Source: Candidatus Heimdallarchaeota archaeon
Lineage (GTDB): Archaea; Asgardarchaeota; Heimdallarchaeia; JABLTI01
DNA length: 63,383 nt
NCBI GenBank assembly: GCA_019894765.1
Contig: JAGXNT010000034.1
Coordinates: 1 to 63,383 of the forward strand
Direction: 5' to 3'
Below, piece after piece: positions 51,686 through 62,031 of this stretch. Within the stretch, counting starts at the first letter, position 1, and every line of letters begins with the position of its first letter. Below the pieces are notes generated by a model, which was not told the DNA's origin, searched no databases, and saw only the letters and a list, made by a program, of their open reading frames with translations. A program made the position numbers and the translations under genes.

Positions 51686-54600
51686 GTGGCAGGTGAAGAA
51701 ACGCTGGTACACATAAATCGTTTAGTTCTTGAGAACTTCAAGAGCTATGGCAGACGAAAAATTACACTCAATCTTACTAAAGGGTTAACTGTCATTAGTG
51801 GTCCGAATGGATGTGGAAAATCAAATATTTCTGATGCAGTACAATTCGTAATAGGGCAATTGCGTTCTAAAAATATTAGAAGTGAAAAATTAGCAGGGGT
51901 TATTTTTTCTGGTACAAAAGAAGGACACAAAACAGCTCCTCACGCAAAAGTTACTTTAATTTTGGATAATTCAAAAGAGCCAAAACAAATTCCAATTGCA
52001 ACTGATGAAGTTCACATAAGTCGAAAAGTCTACCAAGATGGAAGAAGTGAATATTTGCTTAATGGATCCCGAATTACTCGAGGAGAAATTATAGATACTT
52101 TAGCAATTTGTGGTATTTCTATTGATGGATACAATGTTATAAGACAAGGTGAAATCGCTAATTTCGCTAGTATGTCACCTCTGCAAATTCGCAACTTGTT
52201 TGAAGAAATTGCAGGTATAGCAGCTTATGATGAGAAGAAAGAGAAGGCTCAGAAAAACTTAGATGACGCTCGAACTAAACTAAGAATTGCAACTGTACGT
52301 TTAGAAGAATCTATGAAAAATCTTACACGACTGGAAAAGGAAAAAGAAGATGCTCTTAGATATCAAGAATTAAAAGTTCGAATCAAAAATACAGAAGCAA
52401 AGCTGATTCATGCACGCATTAGAGAAATGAAAGAGCGAATAGGTGAGATTACAACTAATATTGATAGTTTGAAAGAAGCACAAACAAACGCAGAGACCAC
52501 CATTGAAAATATAGAAACTGCAATTAAATCATATGATGACTTACTCACAGAAGCAAAAGCGAAAGTAAAAGATGCGACAACTCAATCGTTTAATACATTA
52601 AGTAAAGAGATTGAAGGATTAACTAAGGAATTATCAGAAGAAACAGCAAAGAAGAAACAGATCTCAATTGAATTAGATGCTTTGAAACTTAGAAAAGATA
52701 CTATGGAAAATCAATTAGAGACGATTTTCGAGGAAAACTCAGAACTTGAGGGATACACTACTTCTACCAAAGAGCAAATAGATGGAGCAGATGTTACTCT
52801 TCAAAAAATCCAAGAAGAATTAGATTCAAAAAGAAAGGCTCTCGAGAGTTCTAGAAGCAGTGAAATAATGGATCAATTAGAAGAAATTCGTTCTAATACA
52901 ACTGAAATGAATAAACGAAGATCTGAATATGAATCCCAACTTGCAATTTACAATAATAATATGAATATTACAAATTCAAAGATTGATGAGAGAGAAAAGC
53001 GAGTAGTTGAAGTTGCAGGAATTTTAGCTACTTTTCTTAGTAGAAAAGCCAAGTATTTAGAAGAAATTTCTGAAGATGAGAAACTTATTAGAGACTTGGA
53101 AGTGAAGGTAAGTGAGTTACGAGAAGAGCTTGAAACTGTGGAAAAGGAAATTGATGATAATGAGCTCAATGTTCGAGAAGCAGCATTAAACATAAAGAGA
53201 ATTCAAACCGAAATAATTACTACCAAAAAAATAATGGCAGAAGTAGCTGATAGAGATAAGGGAATAAAACTTGTTCTTAATGCAAGAGATGACAAGAAAA
53301 TACAAGGTATTTACGGGACAGTTGGTGAGTTATGCAAAACTCATCCAAAATATTCAGTTGCATTGAATGTAACTGCAGGGAATAGAACTGATTATGTTGT
53401 TGTAGAAGATGATGAAGTCGCTGCAAAATGCCTTATCTTAGTGAAGAACGCTAAAGCCGGAAGAATCAATCTATTACCTCTTAATAAGATTAAACCTCTT
53501 GTAATAAACACAGATGTAAAGGAAAAAGGAATAATTGGACGAGCTATTGATTTAGTGGAATTCGATAAGAAATATCAGAAAGCGATAGAGTTCGTTTTTG
53601 GACAAACACTCATCGTCAATAACTTAGACACAGCAAGAAGAATTGGTTTTAGGCATCGGTCAGTAACATTAGAAGGGGACGTAGTTAATCCAACTGGTTT
53701 AATGACTGGGGGATTCTATAAAGGGAAAGACAGAACAAGAATATCTCTAATTGTGGAAGATGAAACTCAACTTCCTGTTTTGGAAGAGGCTTTTATTAAT
53801 CTACAAGAAGAGAGAAAAAGATTATTGGAGTATCGAACAGAAATTGCTAAAGAATTGAATGAAGAACTACTGCAACAATTGAATGATATAATAAAAAATC
53901 GTGATTTAAAACAAAGAGAAATTAAGATTACAGAAGAAGAAATAGAGAATCGTAGCGAAGAAAATTTGGGAATCCAAACAGAATTAGAAGAGTTAACCAA
54001 AGAACATGAAGATATTGAAGTTAAGATTGAGGAATTACTTACAGCACGAAAAGATGTTGGGATGACTTTGGATGCTCTCCTCGAAGGGGAAATGAAGTTA
54101 AAAGAAGAGCTCGCTATCACCGGGGTTCAAGGGATACTCGGAGAAATCAAGACAAAAGAATCCCAGCAGCAAGAGATTGGAGATATTATTAGTAATTTAA
54201 AAATGGAGCATTTCAAAATAACAACTAATCTTGAAAAGAACTTAATTGTAGTAAAAGATCTCAAAGAGCAAATTGAGGGAATAGAAAAACAAGAACCAGA
54301 TAAAGAAAAAGAAATCAATGGTATTCAAGTTGTAATTGATGGCTTAACAAAGAATTTGGAAGACAAAAAAGTAAACAGAGATAGTTTGTTTGATCTTATT
54401 GAGCAAAGTCAAAACGAACAAGAAAGATTAGAACGAGAACAAAGGGAATTTAGAGAACAATTAGAGGTAGAACGGAAACAACAAACCCAAAACTTGCTTC
54501 TCATTGATAGGCTAGTTGTTGAAAAAACAAATACGGATAAACAAATTGCTGAATTGGAAGAATTAGCTGTTGAGAGAGATTTGCCCTATATTTTTGCAGA

Positions 54601-55321
54601 GGATGAAGTTATTGATATTGAAGTACTTAAGGAAGTAATGACAGGTCTTAAGGCAGAATTAGAAAGTTTACCGGAAATAAATATGAAAGCAGTATCTCAA
54701 TTTGAGGAAGAGCAGGAATTAAATAATGAGCTCTTAGAAAAACGCAAGCTCGTTGAGAAAGATTTCGAGGCTATTAGTAAAGCAATAAATGATATTGAAA
54801 GCGAGAAACGAGAAAAGTTCATGGCAGTATTTAATAATATCTCTAAAGATTTCAACAGAATATTTGGCATTTTATCACCTGATGGTAGGGCTAGATTGGA
54901 ACTTGATGATACTGATGATCCCTTTAGTGGAGGAGTTAATATTATGGCTAACCCTGGAGGAAAGAAAATTCTTAGCATGCTTTCACTTTCGGGTGGAGAA
55001 AAATCGCTAACAGCACTAGCCATGATTTTTTCGATACAAAGATACAAACCTGCACCATTCTACATTTTTGATGAAATTGATGCTTTTTTGGATATTAATA
55101 ATGTAAACAAAGTAGCTACTTTAGTTAGAGAAATGAGTAAAGGCACTCAAATTGTAATTATTAGTTTGAGAGCTCCTATGATTGCTGCTGCTGAGAAAAT
55201 CTTTGGAGTAACAGCCGGAGAAGATAGGATCTCACAAATTGTGTCTGTTTCACTCGATGAGATAATGAAAATCGTCGAGAAAACAGATTTGACTTCAGAA
55301 GCTGAAGTTTATGATTACTAA
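51686..55321 (+). CDS. smc: Chromosome segregation ATPase SMC
   Basis: 1211 residues, GTG start. N-terminal Walker A GPNGCGKSN (39-47); long coiled coil; hinge about 530-680 (YGTVGELCKTHPKYSVAL, GGFYKGKDRTR) with the glycine-rich turn; second coiled coil; C-terminal signature LSLSGGEKSLTALAM and Walker B FYIFDEIDAFLD (about 1100-1130). Full-length archaeal/bacterial SMC. It forms a ring with kleisin ScpA, encoded 68 bases downstream. Chromosome organisation and segregation. Confidence 0.96.
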   Translation: MAGEETLVHINRLVLENFKSYGRRKITLNLTKGLTVISGPNGCGKSNISDAVQFVIGQLRSKNIRSEKLAGVIFSGTKEGHKTAPHAKVTLILDNSKEPKQIPIATDEVHISRKVYQDGRSEYLLNGSRITRGEIIDTLAICGISIDGYNVIRQGEIANFASMSPLQIRNLFEEIAGIAAYDEKKEKAQKNLDDARTKLRIATVRLEESMKNLTRLEKEKEDALRYQELKVRIKNTEAKLIHARIREMKERIGEITTNIDSLKEAQTNAETTIENIETAIKSYDDLLTEAKAKVKDATTQSFNTLSKEIEGLTKELSEETAKKKQISIELDALKLRKDTMENQLETIFEENSELEGYTTSTKEQIDGADVTLQKIQEELDSKRKALESSRSSEIMDQLEEIRSNTTEMNKRRSEYESQLAIYNNNMNITNSKIDEREKRVVEVAGILATFLSRKAKYLEEISEDEKLIRDLEVKVSELREELETVEKEIDDNELNVREAALNIKRIQTEIITTKKIMAEVADRDKGIKLVLNARDDKKIQGIYGTVGELCKTHPKYSVALNVTAGNRTDYVVVEDDEVAAKCLILVKNAKAGRINLLPLNKIKPLVINTDVKEKGIIGRAIDLVEFDKKYQKAIEFVFGQTLIVNNLDTARRIGFRHRSVTLEGDVVNPTGLMTGGFYKGKDRTRISLIVEDETQLPVLEEAFINLQEERKRLLEYRTEIAKELNEELLQQLNDIIKNRDLKQREIKITEEEIENRSEENLGIQTELEELTKEHEDIEVKIEELLTARKDVGMTLDALLEGEMKLKEELAITGVQGILGEIKTKESQQQEIGDIISNLKMEHFKITTNLEKNLIVVKDLKEQIEGIEKQEPDKEKEINGIQVVIDGLTKNLEDKKVNRDSLFDLIEQSQNEQERLEREQREFREQLEVERKQQTQNLLLIDRLVVEKTNTDKQIAELEELAVERDLPYIFAEDEVIDIEVLKEVMTGLKAELESLPEINMKAVSQFEEEQELNNELLEKRKLVEKDFEAISKAINDIESEKREKFMAVFNNISKDFNRIFGILSPDGRARLELDDTDDPFSGGVNIMANPGGKKILSMLSLSGGEKSLTALAMIFSIQRYKPAPFYIFDEIDAFLDINNVNKVATLVREMSKGTQIVIISLRAPMIAAAEKIFGVTAGEDRISQIVSVSLDEIMKIVEKTDLTSEAEVYDY

Positions 55322-55389
55322 AACATACAATTGATACGTTAATAAAAGAATAAGTAAGTAATAAAAACAATAGAAACGGAGTGCAAAAA

Positions 55390-56292
55390 ATGGTTCAAAA
55401 GGATACACCCATCAATCCAATCATGGGTCCATCATTATTGGATGAAGAGTATCCTTTTTGGTTGCGCGCTCCATTTAGACTTCTTACAGATGTCACTCAG
55501 TTTAGAAAGATAGATCCATGGTCGCTTGAGATAGCTCAATTAATTACTCAATTCGTTGAGGAAATGAAACTTATGGATGATATTAATTTCCCTGTTTTAG
55601 GTAGAGCGATCTTATCCTCATCTATACTTTATCGAGCGAAGGTAACTGATCTAATTAAAATAATCGAACAAACAGATGAGAAACCTGAAGATTTAGATGT
55701 CATGGGATTCGATATCCCTGAGATAGCCCAATCATACCATCTTTCTCAGAGACCCGTATCTTTTAGTGAATTTATTTTTGCTTTCGAGGGATTGTTGAAA
55801 CAAGAAAGCAGATACAAACATAGGTTGGCAATAAGTAAAGGTCAAGCACTAATAAAACCATTACAACTACCTCATGAACCAGTTCAGATTATTGATGAAG
55901 AATCTACAAAGATTGCTAAACTCAAAAAAGACATCTATGAACGATTAGTAAAATTACATTTGCAATACAAACGACCCATCTTTTTCGAGGAATTGTTATT
56001 ACCGAACTCCACCAAAATTTCTGTGACTAGAGCTTTCTTATGCATTCTTTTTCTCGGATTTGAACTTAAAGCCAAGCTGCTTCAAGACGTTGATTTAGAA
56101 AGAATCACTCTTCTCCCAATCAGAGATAATGAAGAAGAATTTCTGGGTGGTCTTGAGAAAGTGATTGAAAGAAAATTACAAGAGGGTGTTCCATCTGAGG
56201 GTAGTGTTTCAATCACTGAGTTAGAGGATGAGGATATTTTGGAAGAAACTGATCTTTTATTCGAAGATGATACCGAAAGCGATATTGATTAA
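55390..56292 (+). CDS. scpA: Kleisin subunit ScpA
   Basis: 300 residues. The N-terminal part (FRKIDPWSLEIAQLITQFVE, FPVLGRAILSSSILYRAKV) matches ScpA/kleisin N-domains that bind the SMC neck. The C-terminal winged helix reads KISVTRAFLCILFLGFELKA, before an acidic tail. GGAGTGCAAAAA precedes ATG 55390; GTG 55381 overlaps the ribosome-binding site. It follows smc in one operon. Confidence 0.88.
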   Translation: MVQKDTPINPIMGPSLLDEEYPFWLRAPFRLLTDVTQFRKIDPWSLEIAQLITQFVEEMKLMDDINFPVLGRAILSSSILYRAKVTDLIKIIEQTDEKPEDLDVMGFDIPEIAQSYHLSQRPVSFSEFIFAFEGLLKQESRYKHRLAISKGQALIKPLQLPHEPVQIIDEESTKIAKLKKDIYERLVKLHLQYKRPIFFEELLLPNSTKISVTRAFLCILFLGFELKAKLLQDVDLERITLLPIRDNEEEFLGGLEKVIERKLQEGVPSEGSVSITELEDEDILEETDLLFEDDTESDID

Positions 56293-56357
56293 GAAATAAT
56301 CAATTAGCTAATCTCAAATTCATTTTATCTTCAAAAAAGAATAATATCAAACTCGTT

Positions 56358-56546
56358 TTAACCAGGAGCGAATAATCTGAATAACCATGGTCCAGCTAAG
56401 ACTAGAATTATCATAGCAGCTGCGAAAATCATTACAGCATATGGTCCTATTTTTATACCGGGGGTATCCTCTTCAAAGAATCTAATTAAGCCTGCACCTG
56501 TGGCTGGCATTGCTCCGCCACCATCACTTTTTTGTCTGCGACTCAT
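56358..56546 (-). CDS. secG: Preprotein translocase subunit Sec61-beta (SecG)
   Basis: 62 residues from ATG 56546 (ATG 56561 is followed within the ribosome-binding site GGAG). MSRRQKSDGGGAMPATGAGL then the amphipathic FFEEDTPGIKIGPYAVMIFA and a single membrane helix to LVLAGPWLFRLFAPG. The MP-x-TGAGLIRFFEEDTPGIKIGP string is the Sec61-beta signature. Converges on scpA. Confidence 0.95.
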   Translation of the reverse strand: MSRRQKSDGGGAMPATGAGLIRFFEEDTPGIKIGPYAVMIFAAAMIILVLAGPWLFRLFAPG

Positions 56547-56731
56547 TTTGTATTTCTCCATAGGCTTTAGCTTTGTAGATATCTGTTGTTGTAACCCTAT
56601 CTTTAAAACTTTCTAATGTTCTCGTGAAAGAAATTTCTCATCTTTCGAGTAGCATTCGCATTTTAACGAATGGAAAAACACCCTTAAAAGACTGAAAGAC
56701 ATTAATTATCTGAATTATCCGGGGTAGTCCT

Positions 56732-57682
56732 ATGAAATTAAATGAAGCTTCTTCAATTACAAAATCAATTTTATCAGAAGTTGGGAAAATTATAGTTGGG
56801 AAAGAAGAAGTTCTTGAACGAGTTTTAATTGGAGTGTTAGCGAAAGGCAATCTCTTACTTGAAGATGTTCCTGGTTTAGCAAAAACCATGATGATTAAAG
56901 CTTTTGCCCAAGTTATGAAATGTGAGTTTACTCGAGTGCAATGTACACCTGATCTATTACCAGCAGATGTGACAGGATCAACTATTTATAATCAAAAAGA
57001 GCTAGAATTTACTTTTAGAAAAGGACCTGTTTTCACTAATCTTCTTTTAGTAGATGAGATAAATCGTGCGTCCCCCAAAACACAATCCGCTTTATTAGAA
57101 GCAATGCAAGAACAACATGTTACAGTTGATGGTGTCACATATCCTTTACCACAACCATTTCATGTGCTTGCTACACAAAATCCTATTGAATTTGAAGGAA
57201 CATTTCCTTTGCCAGAAGCTCAACTTGACAGATTCATTATGCGAATAGGTGTGGGATATCCAGACAAAGGAGAAGAAATTGAAATTCTTAACCGTCGTAT
57301 TGCCCGAAAACGAGAAGAATTCGAGCTTGATCCAATAACTGATGGAGCAGAAATTCTCAAAATTCAACAAGTAGTTGAAGAAATTCACATTGATGATAGA
57401 ATTAAGGAATACATAGTAGAAATTGTTCGACGAACTAGGGCCAATGACCGAATTGAAGTTGGTGCGAGTCCACGTGGAAGTTTAGCTTTGCTTCATCTTG
57501 CACGAGCGAGTGCTGTTATTAATGGAAGAGATTTCGCAAATCCAGATGATGTGAAAAAGGCAGTTATCCCAGCTCTCAGTCATCGAATTATTCTCAGTAC
57601 AGGTAGTTGGTTAACTGGCATTAATCCTGAAGATGTCCTAGCTAGAGAATTGACACGAATTAAAGCACCACGTCTTGACTAA
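56732..57682 (+). CDS. MoxR-family AAA+ ATPase
   Basis: 316 residues. Walker A is LLEDVPGLAKTMMIKAFA, Walker B LLLVDEINRASPKTQSALLE, sensor 1 VLATQNPIEFEGTFPLPEAQ, and the MoxR-specific GVSPRGSLALLHLARA-like block (GASPRGSLALLHLARASAVI) lies near the end. MoxR ATPases act as chaperones with DUF58/vWA proteins in assembly or surface-related processes. It is 50 bases upstream of a DUF58 gene. Confidence 0.95.
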   Translation: MKLNEASSITKSILSEVGKIIVGKEEVLERVLIGVLAKGNLLLEDVPGLAKTMMIKAFAQVMKCEFTRVQCTPDLLPADVTGSTIYNQKELEFTFRKGPVFTNLLLVDEINRASPKTQSALLEAMQEQHVTVDGVTYPLPQPFHVLATQNPIEFEGTFPLPEAQLDRFIMRIGVGYPDKGEEIEILNRRIARKREEFELDPITDGAEILKIQQVVEEIHIDDRIKEYIVEIVRRTRANDRIEVGASPRGSLALLHLARASAVINGRDFANPDDVKKAVIPALSHRIILSTGSWLTGINPEDVLARELTRIKAPRLD

Positions 57683-57732
57683 GAAGTGAAAGACTGGTTT
57701 GAAAGAAGACCCGATTAACGAGGAATAAATGA

Positions 57733-59022
57733 ATGTTCTCACCAAAAATAAGGTGGACACTGGTATTATTTTTCTCTATTCTTCTACTGGGTATTGGATT
57801 TCAGGAATGGGTTTTTCTTATCTCTTTAATTCCTTTGACCATTTTAATCATCTTTTATTTCTTCACCTCACCTCCAGAAAAACTTGATTTGGAAATAATT
57901 CGGGAATTAGATCAAAATAGATTCCAAGAAGGTGAGCACATTGAAATTTCCATTCGAATTAGAAACAAAGGAAAGCAAGCAATAGATATGCTCGAAATAA
58001 TCGATAAATTACCGTTGCAAGTTAGCTTGAAAAGTAGCAGTAATCACATAATAACGTCGCTTGATGCTGGAGAAGAAACTGAATTTCGGTACGTTATTAG
58101 TTGTGATTATCGAGGGAGATGGAATCTTGGACCAACTCATGTTCGAGCAAGGAACTTCATCGATTCCGCCTATACTGTTGAAACATATGATAATACAGAA
58201 GACAATATTGTCGTAATTCCAAACTTTGAGATAATTCGAGATATGCCTTTCAGAACTAAGTATCCAAAAATATCTGACGGACCATTTCACTCCAAACTAA
58301 AAGGAGAAGGATTAGATTTTTCCGGAGTTCGTGAATATCTTCATTCCGATTCACTAGCCCGAATTAATTGGCCCGCAACAGCAAAATATGGTCGACTATT
58401 TACAAACGAATACGAGCTTTTCAGGACAGCTGATTTATTATTGATTCTGGATGCTACAGAAAAATCAGCCTCTATCCTAGAAGATCAAATTAAAGCAATT
58501 TTATCTTTGAGTGAACACTTTTTGAAGTACAAGTGTCGTGTAGGTTTAATGATAATAAGAGATGCAGTAGATCGATTTAATTTAAGCTCATCACGACAAC
58601 AACTAATTAAATTTACAGAAAAACTAATCGATGTTCAAGCTACTAAAATTGAAAACTTCAATATTTTGGAAAGTCGTATAAAAACCAATATTGATCATTA
58701 TTTTCCCATGAATTGCTTGACTATAATAGTTACTCCTCTAATTCATCCAGCAGTTAATAAGATGTTAATTGATGCAGCCAAACGAAGGAGAAATAGTTTT
58801 TTCCTTGTTCCTTCGATTATCTCCTCTGAATGGAGATTTATTCAAGATAAAGAAAATCCACCGAATTTATTGGTACACCAGAACTTATTACTCAGAAGAC
58901 AAACTGAAATCACTCGAGTGTTTCATGAAGGATTAGTGGTTTTTGAATGGGACGTAAATACACCATTCAGTGTTTTTATGAATAAACTAAAGCAAATAGC
59001 TGTAAAAAGAGGGAGAAGATGA
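57733..59022 (+). CDS. DUF58-domain membrane protein
   Basis: 429 residues. Two N-terminal membrane helices (WTLVLFFSILLLGIGFQEWV; ISLIPLTILIIFYFF), then a beta domain (ISIRIRNKGKQAIDMLEIID) and the DUF58 core GLDFSGVREYLHSDSLARIN and WPATAKYGRLFTNEYE. The DLLLILDATEK stretch matches a vWA-like MIDAS region. Partner of MoxR. Its stop TGA is immediately followed by the ATG of the next gene. Confidence 0.93.
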   Translation: MFSPKIRWTLVLFFSILLLGIGFQEWVFLISLIPLTILIIFYFFTSPPEKLDLEIIRELDQNRFQEGEHIEISIRIRNKGKQAIDMLEIIDKLPLQVSLKSSSNHIITSLDAGEETEFRYVISCDYRGRWNLGPTHVRARNFIDSAYTVETYDNTEDNIVVIPNFEIIRDMPFRTKYPKISDGPFHSKLKGEGLDFSGVREYLHSDSLARINWPATAKYGRLFTNEYELFRTADLLLILDATEKSASILEDQIKAILSLSEHFLKYKCRVGLMIIRDAVDRFNLSSSRQQLIKFTEKLIDVQATKIENFNILESRIKTNIDHYFPMNCLTIIVTPLIHPAVNKMLIDAAKRRRNSFFLVPSIISSEWRFIQDKENPPNLLVHQNLLLRRQTEITRVFHEGLVVFEWDVNTPFSVFMNKLKQIAVKRGRR

Positions 59023-59811
59023 ATGAGTAGTGAGAAGAGTAAGAACAAAAAAGAAGAAGGTTCCACTTCAAAGAAAAAACAAGTTGAGGAACAAGAAGAG
59101 GTAGAGTACATAGTTGAAGGAAAAATACTCAAACAGGTTACCAAAGCAAAAATAAACTTTAGTGAAGAATTCGACAAGAAAATAAGAAATTTACAAATAA
59201 TAGCTCTTGTTATGGTTTTTGTAATTTCTTTAATCTCTCCTTTAAGATTAATTGAATCACGAACTTATTTTGATTTTACAGCAGTTGGATTTGTAACTGC
59301 TAGTTTTATTCCATCTCTAATTGCTATCTTTGGATTTATGCGAGGTGGGAGAATTAGTTTGTACGTCTCTTTGGTAATTTATGGTCTTTGGATTTTAGTT
59401 CTTTCCAGCTTTTACTGGGAAGTAATCCTACTCATGTCAGTATTGGTTATATATTTTGAAGTTACTAGGATGATTCAATTAACCAGGCCTTTACTTCAAA
59501 ACATTAAGTCGATTTCAAGAGGAGGAGCATATTATCACGTGGGAGTTTTTCTTGAGCGTTATTTCAGATTTTTACTCAAGTTTTGTGGATTTCTAGTTGG
59601 TTTTTCGATAACATTCGGTGTTCTTGGCTGGTATATTTTTGAGCCATTGCCAAGTGATATTCTGTTTTCCATTTTCTTCATTCTATGTCTTGCAATGATA
59701 ATCATGATAAGTAGGCGCACTATTACAAAGGATATTCAGAAAATACTTATTGAAGAAGAACGTGATCGAATGGAGTATGAATTAGCGATATCCCATTCCA
59801 GATACTCATAA
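59023..59811 (+). CDS. Multi-pass membrane protein of the MoxR-DUF58 operon
   Basis: 262 residues. A charged N-terminal tail of 65 residues (KSKNKKEEGSTSKKKQVEEQ) is followed by six hydrophobic helices (VMVFVISLISPLRLIESRTY, AVGFVTASFIPSLIAIFGFM, YVSLVIYGLWILVLSSFYWE and later ones). The C-terminus is cytoplasmic and charged (EEERDRMEYELAISHSRYS). Unknown family, translated from the same operon as DUF58. Confidence 0.75.
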   Translation: MSSEKSKNKKEEGSTSKKKQVEEQEEVEYIVEGKILKQVTKAKINFSEEFDKKIRNLQIIALVMVFVISLISPLRLIESRTYFDFTAVGFVTASFIPSLIAIFGFMRGGRISLYVSLVIYGLWILVLSSFYWEVILLMSVLVIYFEVTRMIQLTRPLLQNIKSISRGGAYYHVGVFLERYFRFLLKFCGFLVGFSITFGVLGWYIFEPLPSDILFSIFFILCLAMIIMISRRTITKDIQKILIEEERDRMEYELAISHSRYS

Positions 59812-59828
59812 TTGGGGAGTATTTGATT

Positions 59829-60362
59829 CTATGTTCCTGTTTCCATGAGTTTTCTAAAATCGTAAATAACTGAAGCCAGTTCGATGTAGAATTTTTCATC
59901 TTCGATTTTATCTTCTCTGAATAAATTCTTAAAAAATCCTGTTATTTTTCCAGAGAATTTTTGTTGAGGAATTGTTGCTTGTATCCAAGCATTAAGATCA
60001 TTTAGGAATAATACAACGTTTTTATTTGGTAGAACAAATAGTAATTGTTTTCTATTCTGAAGTAATTTCTTGATTTCATTATCACTAAACCCTTTTCTAA
60101 TTTTAAGCAAATTTACCATATCACTTTGAATGGATTTACACATGCTTTCACTTGTCAGTGTTAAAAGATCACCTCTTCTACTGAAATGCTGATATGTTAA
60201 ACTGATTCGTGGGAGAGATTTAAGATAGGAGCGACGACTCCAGTGTTTGATTTTCTTCGTATACCTTTGCATATCTCTAAAAATTATAATAAAGATAAAG
60301 ATTATAGTAATGAAAAAGACGATAAGCCAACTTTCTTCAAAAAATTCTAGCAAACTAACCAT
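59829..60362 (-). CDS. Single-pass membrane protein, unknown
   Basis: 177 residues from ATG 60362. That codon overlaps the stop of the DUF4129-like gene by eight bases. One N-terminal helix (WLIVFFITIIFIFIIIF), then a cytoplasmic part with KHWSRRSYLKSLPRISLTYQ, RKGFSDNEIKKLLQNRKQLL. The longest frame begins at 60431, inside the preceding gene, and is less likely. Partner of the DUF4129-like protein by operon logic. Confidence 0.7.
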   Translation of the reverse strand: MVSLLEFFEESWLIVFFITIIFIFIIIFRDMQRYTKKIKHWSRRSYLKSLPRISLTYQHFSRRGDLLTLTSESMCKSIQSDMVNLLKIRKGFSDNEIKKLLQNRKQLLFVLPNKNVVLFLNDLNAWIQATIPQQKFSGKITGFFKNLFREDKIEDEKFYIELASVIYDFRKLMETGT

Positions 60363-61944
60363 CTTTCTTCTTTCCTTTATCTTTATCCCGAATCTCTTTT
60401 GGATCAGCATCTGCTGAAGTGGAACTTTCAATTGCTTCCTTAGTTTCCTTTGGTGTTCGTATTTGTTCCTTGTCTAATCGTTTAATGATTTTTTCTTGTG
60501 ATTTTTCAGCTTTTGTGGATTCTTTCTCACTTAATTCGTGTTCGCTAAATCTTGCTTCTTCATATAAATCAGTTAAATCTTCTAATGATTTATCCTTTAA
60601 TTCAAATCGATCTGTAGTAGTTTCCTCGAATTCGCCTGGTGTCATACTTCTTTCAGATTTTGCCCCATGGTCTATCAAATCATAGGAAGCTTTGTGATAT
60701 GCTCGAATAACTCGCTTCCGGTGATCTGTCGTTGTAGCTGTAGGCATCCATCTTCGTTCTTTATCCAAGATTCGTTCATGGAACTCATCATCTCTTTTTC
60801 TGAAGAAATCAATTCCAATAAATACAACAGCTATTACAATAAACACGCCAGATACTCCTAGGAGGATGTTAGAGATTACTCTTGGAGGAACACCAGTAAA
60901 AATCCCACCTGGACCACCAGTACCATTTGATTGTGATGGGATAGGTAATGACTGATTTTCTGATGGAGTTGGACCTGTTGAAGTATCGTTGTATGGTTCT
61001 GTTGAAGTAGGTCCTGTGTCAGATGACGATATCGGAGTAAAAGAAGGGATATCTGGAAGCTTTTCTCTTAAAAAATCAACTAATAAACCATAACCAAGTC
61101 CTATGATTATAGCTAAGACTAAAGGTACTGCAAACCTAGTCCAGCTACCCTCAGCGAAAAGTAACCTAAAAACGTATAACAGTATTACTAATCCAAGAGT
61201 TACAAACGGCACATACAAAGCAATTTTTGTGAAAACATTATCTGAATCCGCAGAAGGTAGCCCTGTGAAAAAGTCACTCCAACTATTTGCCCCGATGGCA
61301 TCTATTACTTGTATCCAATCGAGTTCTTGTGTATTAGACCATGATAATTCTAGCACTTCAGAAGTAGTGTAAGTACTATCAGTTGCATTTAACATTAAGA
61401 CTCCATTCACAAATACCCGAAAGGTTTGATTATTTTGAGTACGAATGATTTTTACTTCATACAAAGACCTTGCTACAGGAGCAAAAGAAGTTGAATTTAA
61501 TTCAACCTCAGAGGAAGAACTATCAAGTCGTTTTATAGCTAAATTTTGACCTAGTTGGAAAATCAGCTTATACCCTTGTGGCGTTTTATCATTATTAGTG
61601 GTATTTTTATTCAATCCAATAAAAGTAATTGAAGCCGAACCAGAACCATAATATTGAAGTTTCCAATTCCACTCACCATAAGCAACATTACTTTCATGGT
61701 ACGCCCAATTATAATATGGTGTTCTTGCATGTAACGATCCTTTTTCTCCCACAAATAATCCTTGTGTTACTGTCCAATCTTCAATGGCAGAATCAAAGAG
61801 GTACCTTGTTGAGAAGGCAAGTGCAACAACAGATAAGACAAGAAAAATTGTTATAAAAATAAATTTCCTATCGACCTTCAGTTTTGAGAGTGAGAACTTT
61901 TTTTTGCTTTCTGTTTTTCTCTCAGCTGAAGAATCTTCTGACAT
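60355..61944 (-). CDS. DUF4129-like membrane protein with extracellular domain
   Basis: 529 residues. One N-terminal helix (KFIFITIFLVLSVVALAFST), an extracellular concanavalin/laminin-G-like part to about residue 220 (IEDWTVTQGLFVGEKGSLHA, NQTFRVFVNGVLMLN), two helices (VPFVTLGLVILLYVFRLLFA; FAVPLVLAIIIGLGYGLLV), a Ser/Pro/Thr-rich segment, a last helix (SNILLGVSGVFIVIAVVFIG) and a cytoplasmic DUF4129-like end (VIRAYHKASYDLIDHGAKSE, MTPGEFEETTTDRF). DUF4129 often accompanies MoxR-DUF58 systems, and here it converges on one. Confidence 0.78.
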   Translation of the reverse strand: MSEDSSAERKTESKKKFSLSKLKVDRKFIFITIFLVLSVVALAFSTRYLFDSAIEDWTVTQGLFVGEKGSLHARTPYYNWAYHESNVAYGEWNWKLQYYGSGSASITFIGLNKNTTNNDKTPQGYKLIFQLGQNLAIKRLDSSSSEVELNSTSFAPVARSLYEVKIIRTQNNQTFRVFVNGVLMLNATDSTYTTSEVLELSWSNTQELDWIQVIDAIGANSWSDFFTGLPSADSDNVFTKIALYVPFVTLGLVILLYVFRLLFAEGSWTRFAVPLVLAIIIGLGYGLLVDFLREKLPDIPSFTPISSSDTGPTSTEPYNDTSTGPTPSENQSLPIPSQSNGTGGPGGIFTGVPPRVISNILLGVSGVFIVIAVVFIGIDFFRKRDDEFHERILDKERRWMPTATTTDHRKRVIRAYHKASYDLIDHGAKSERSMTPGEFEETTTDRFELKDKSLEDLTDLYEEARFSEHELSEKESTKAEKSQEKIIKRLDKEQIRTPKETKEAIESSTSADADPKEIRDKDKGKKKDG

Positions 61945-62031
61945 AACTTAAGCACCAATTACTTAGAATAACATACGTTTACCATATATTTATTCTTTCT
62001 AATATTTTGAAAATAAGGCAAAAGAGCTTAA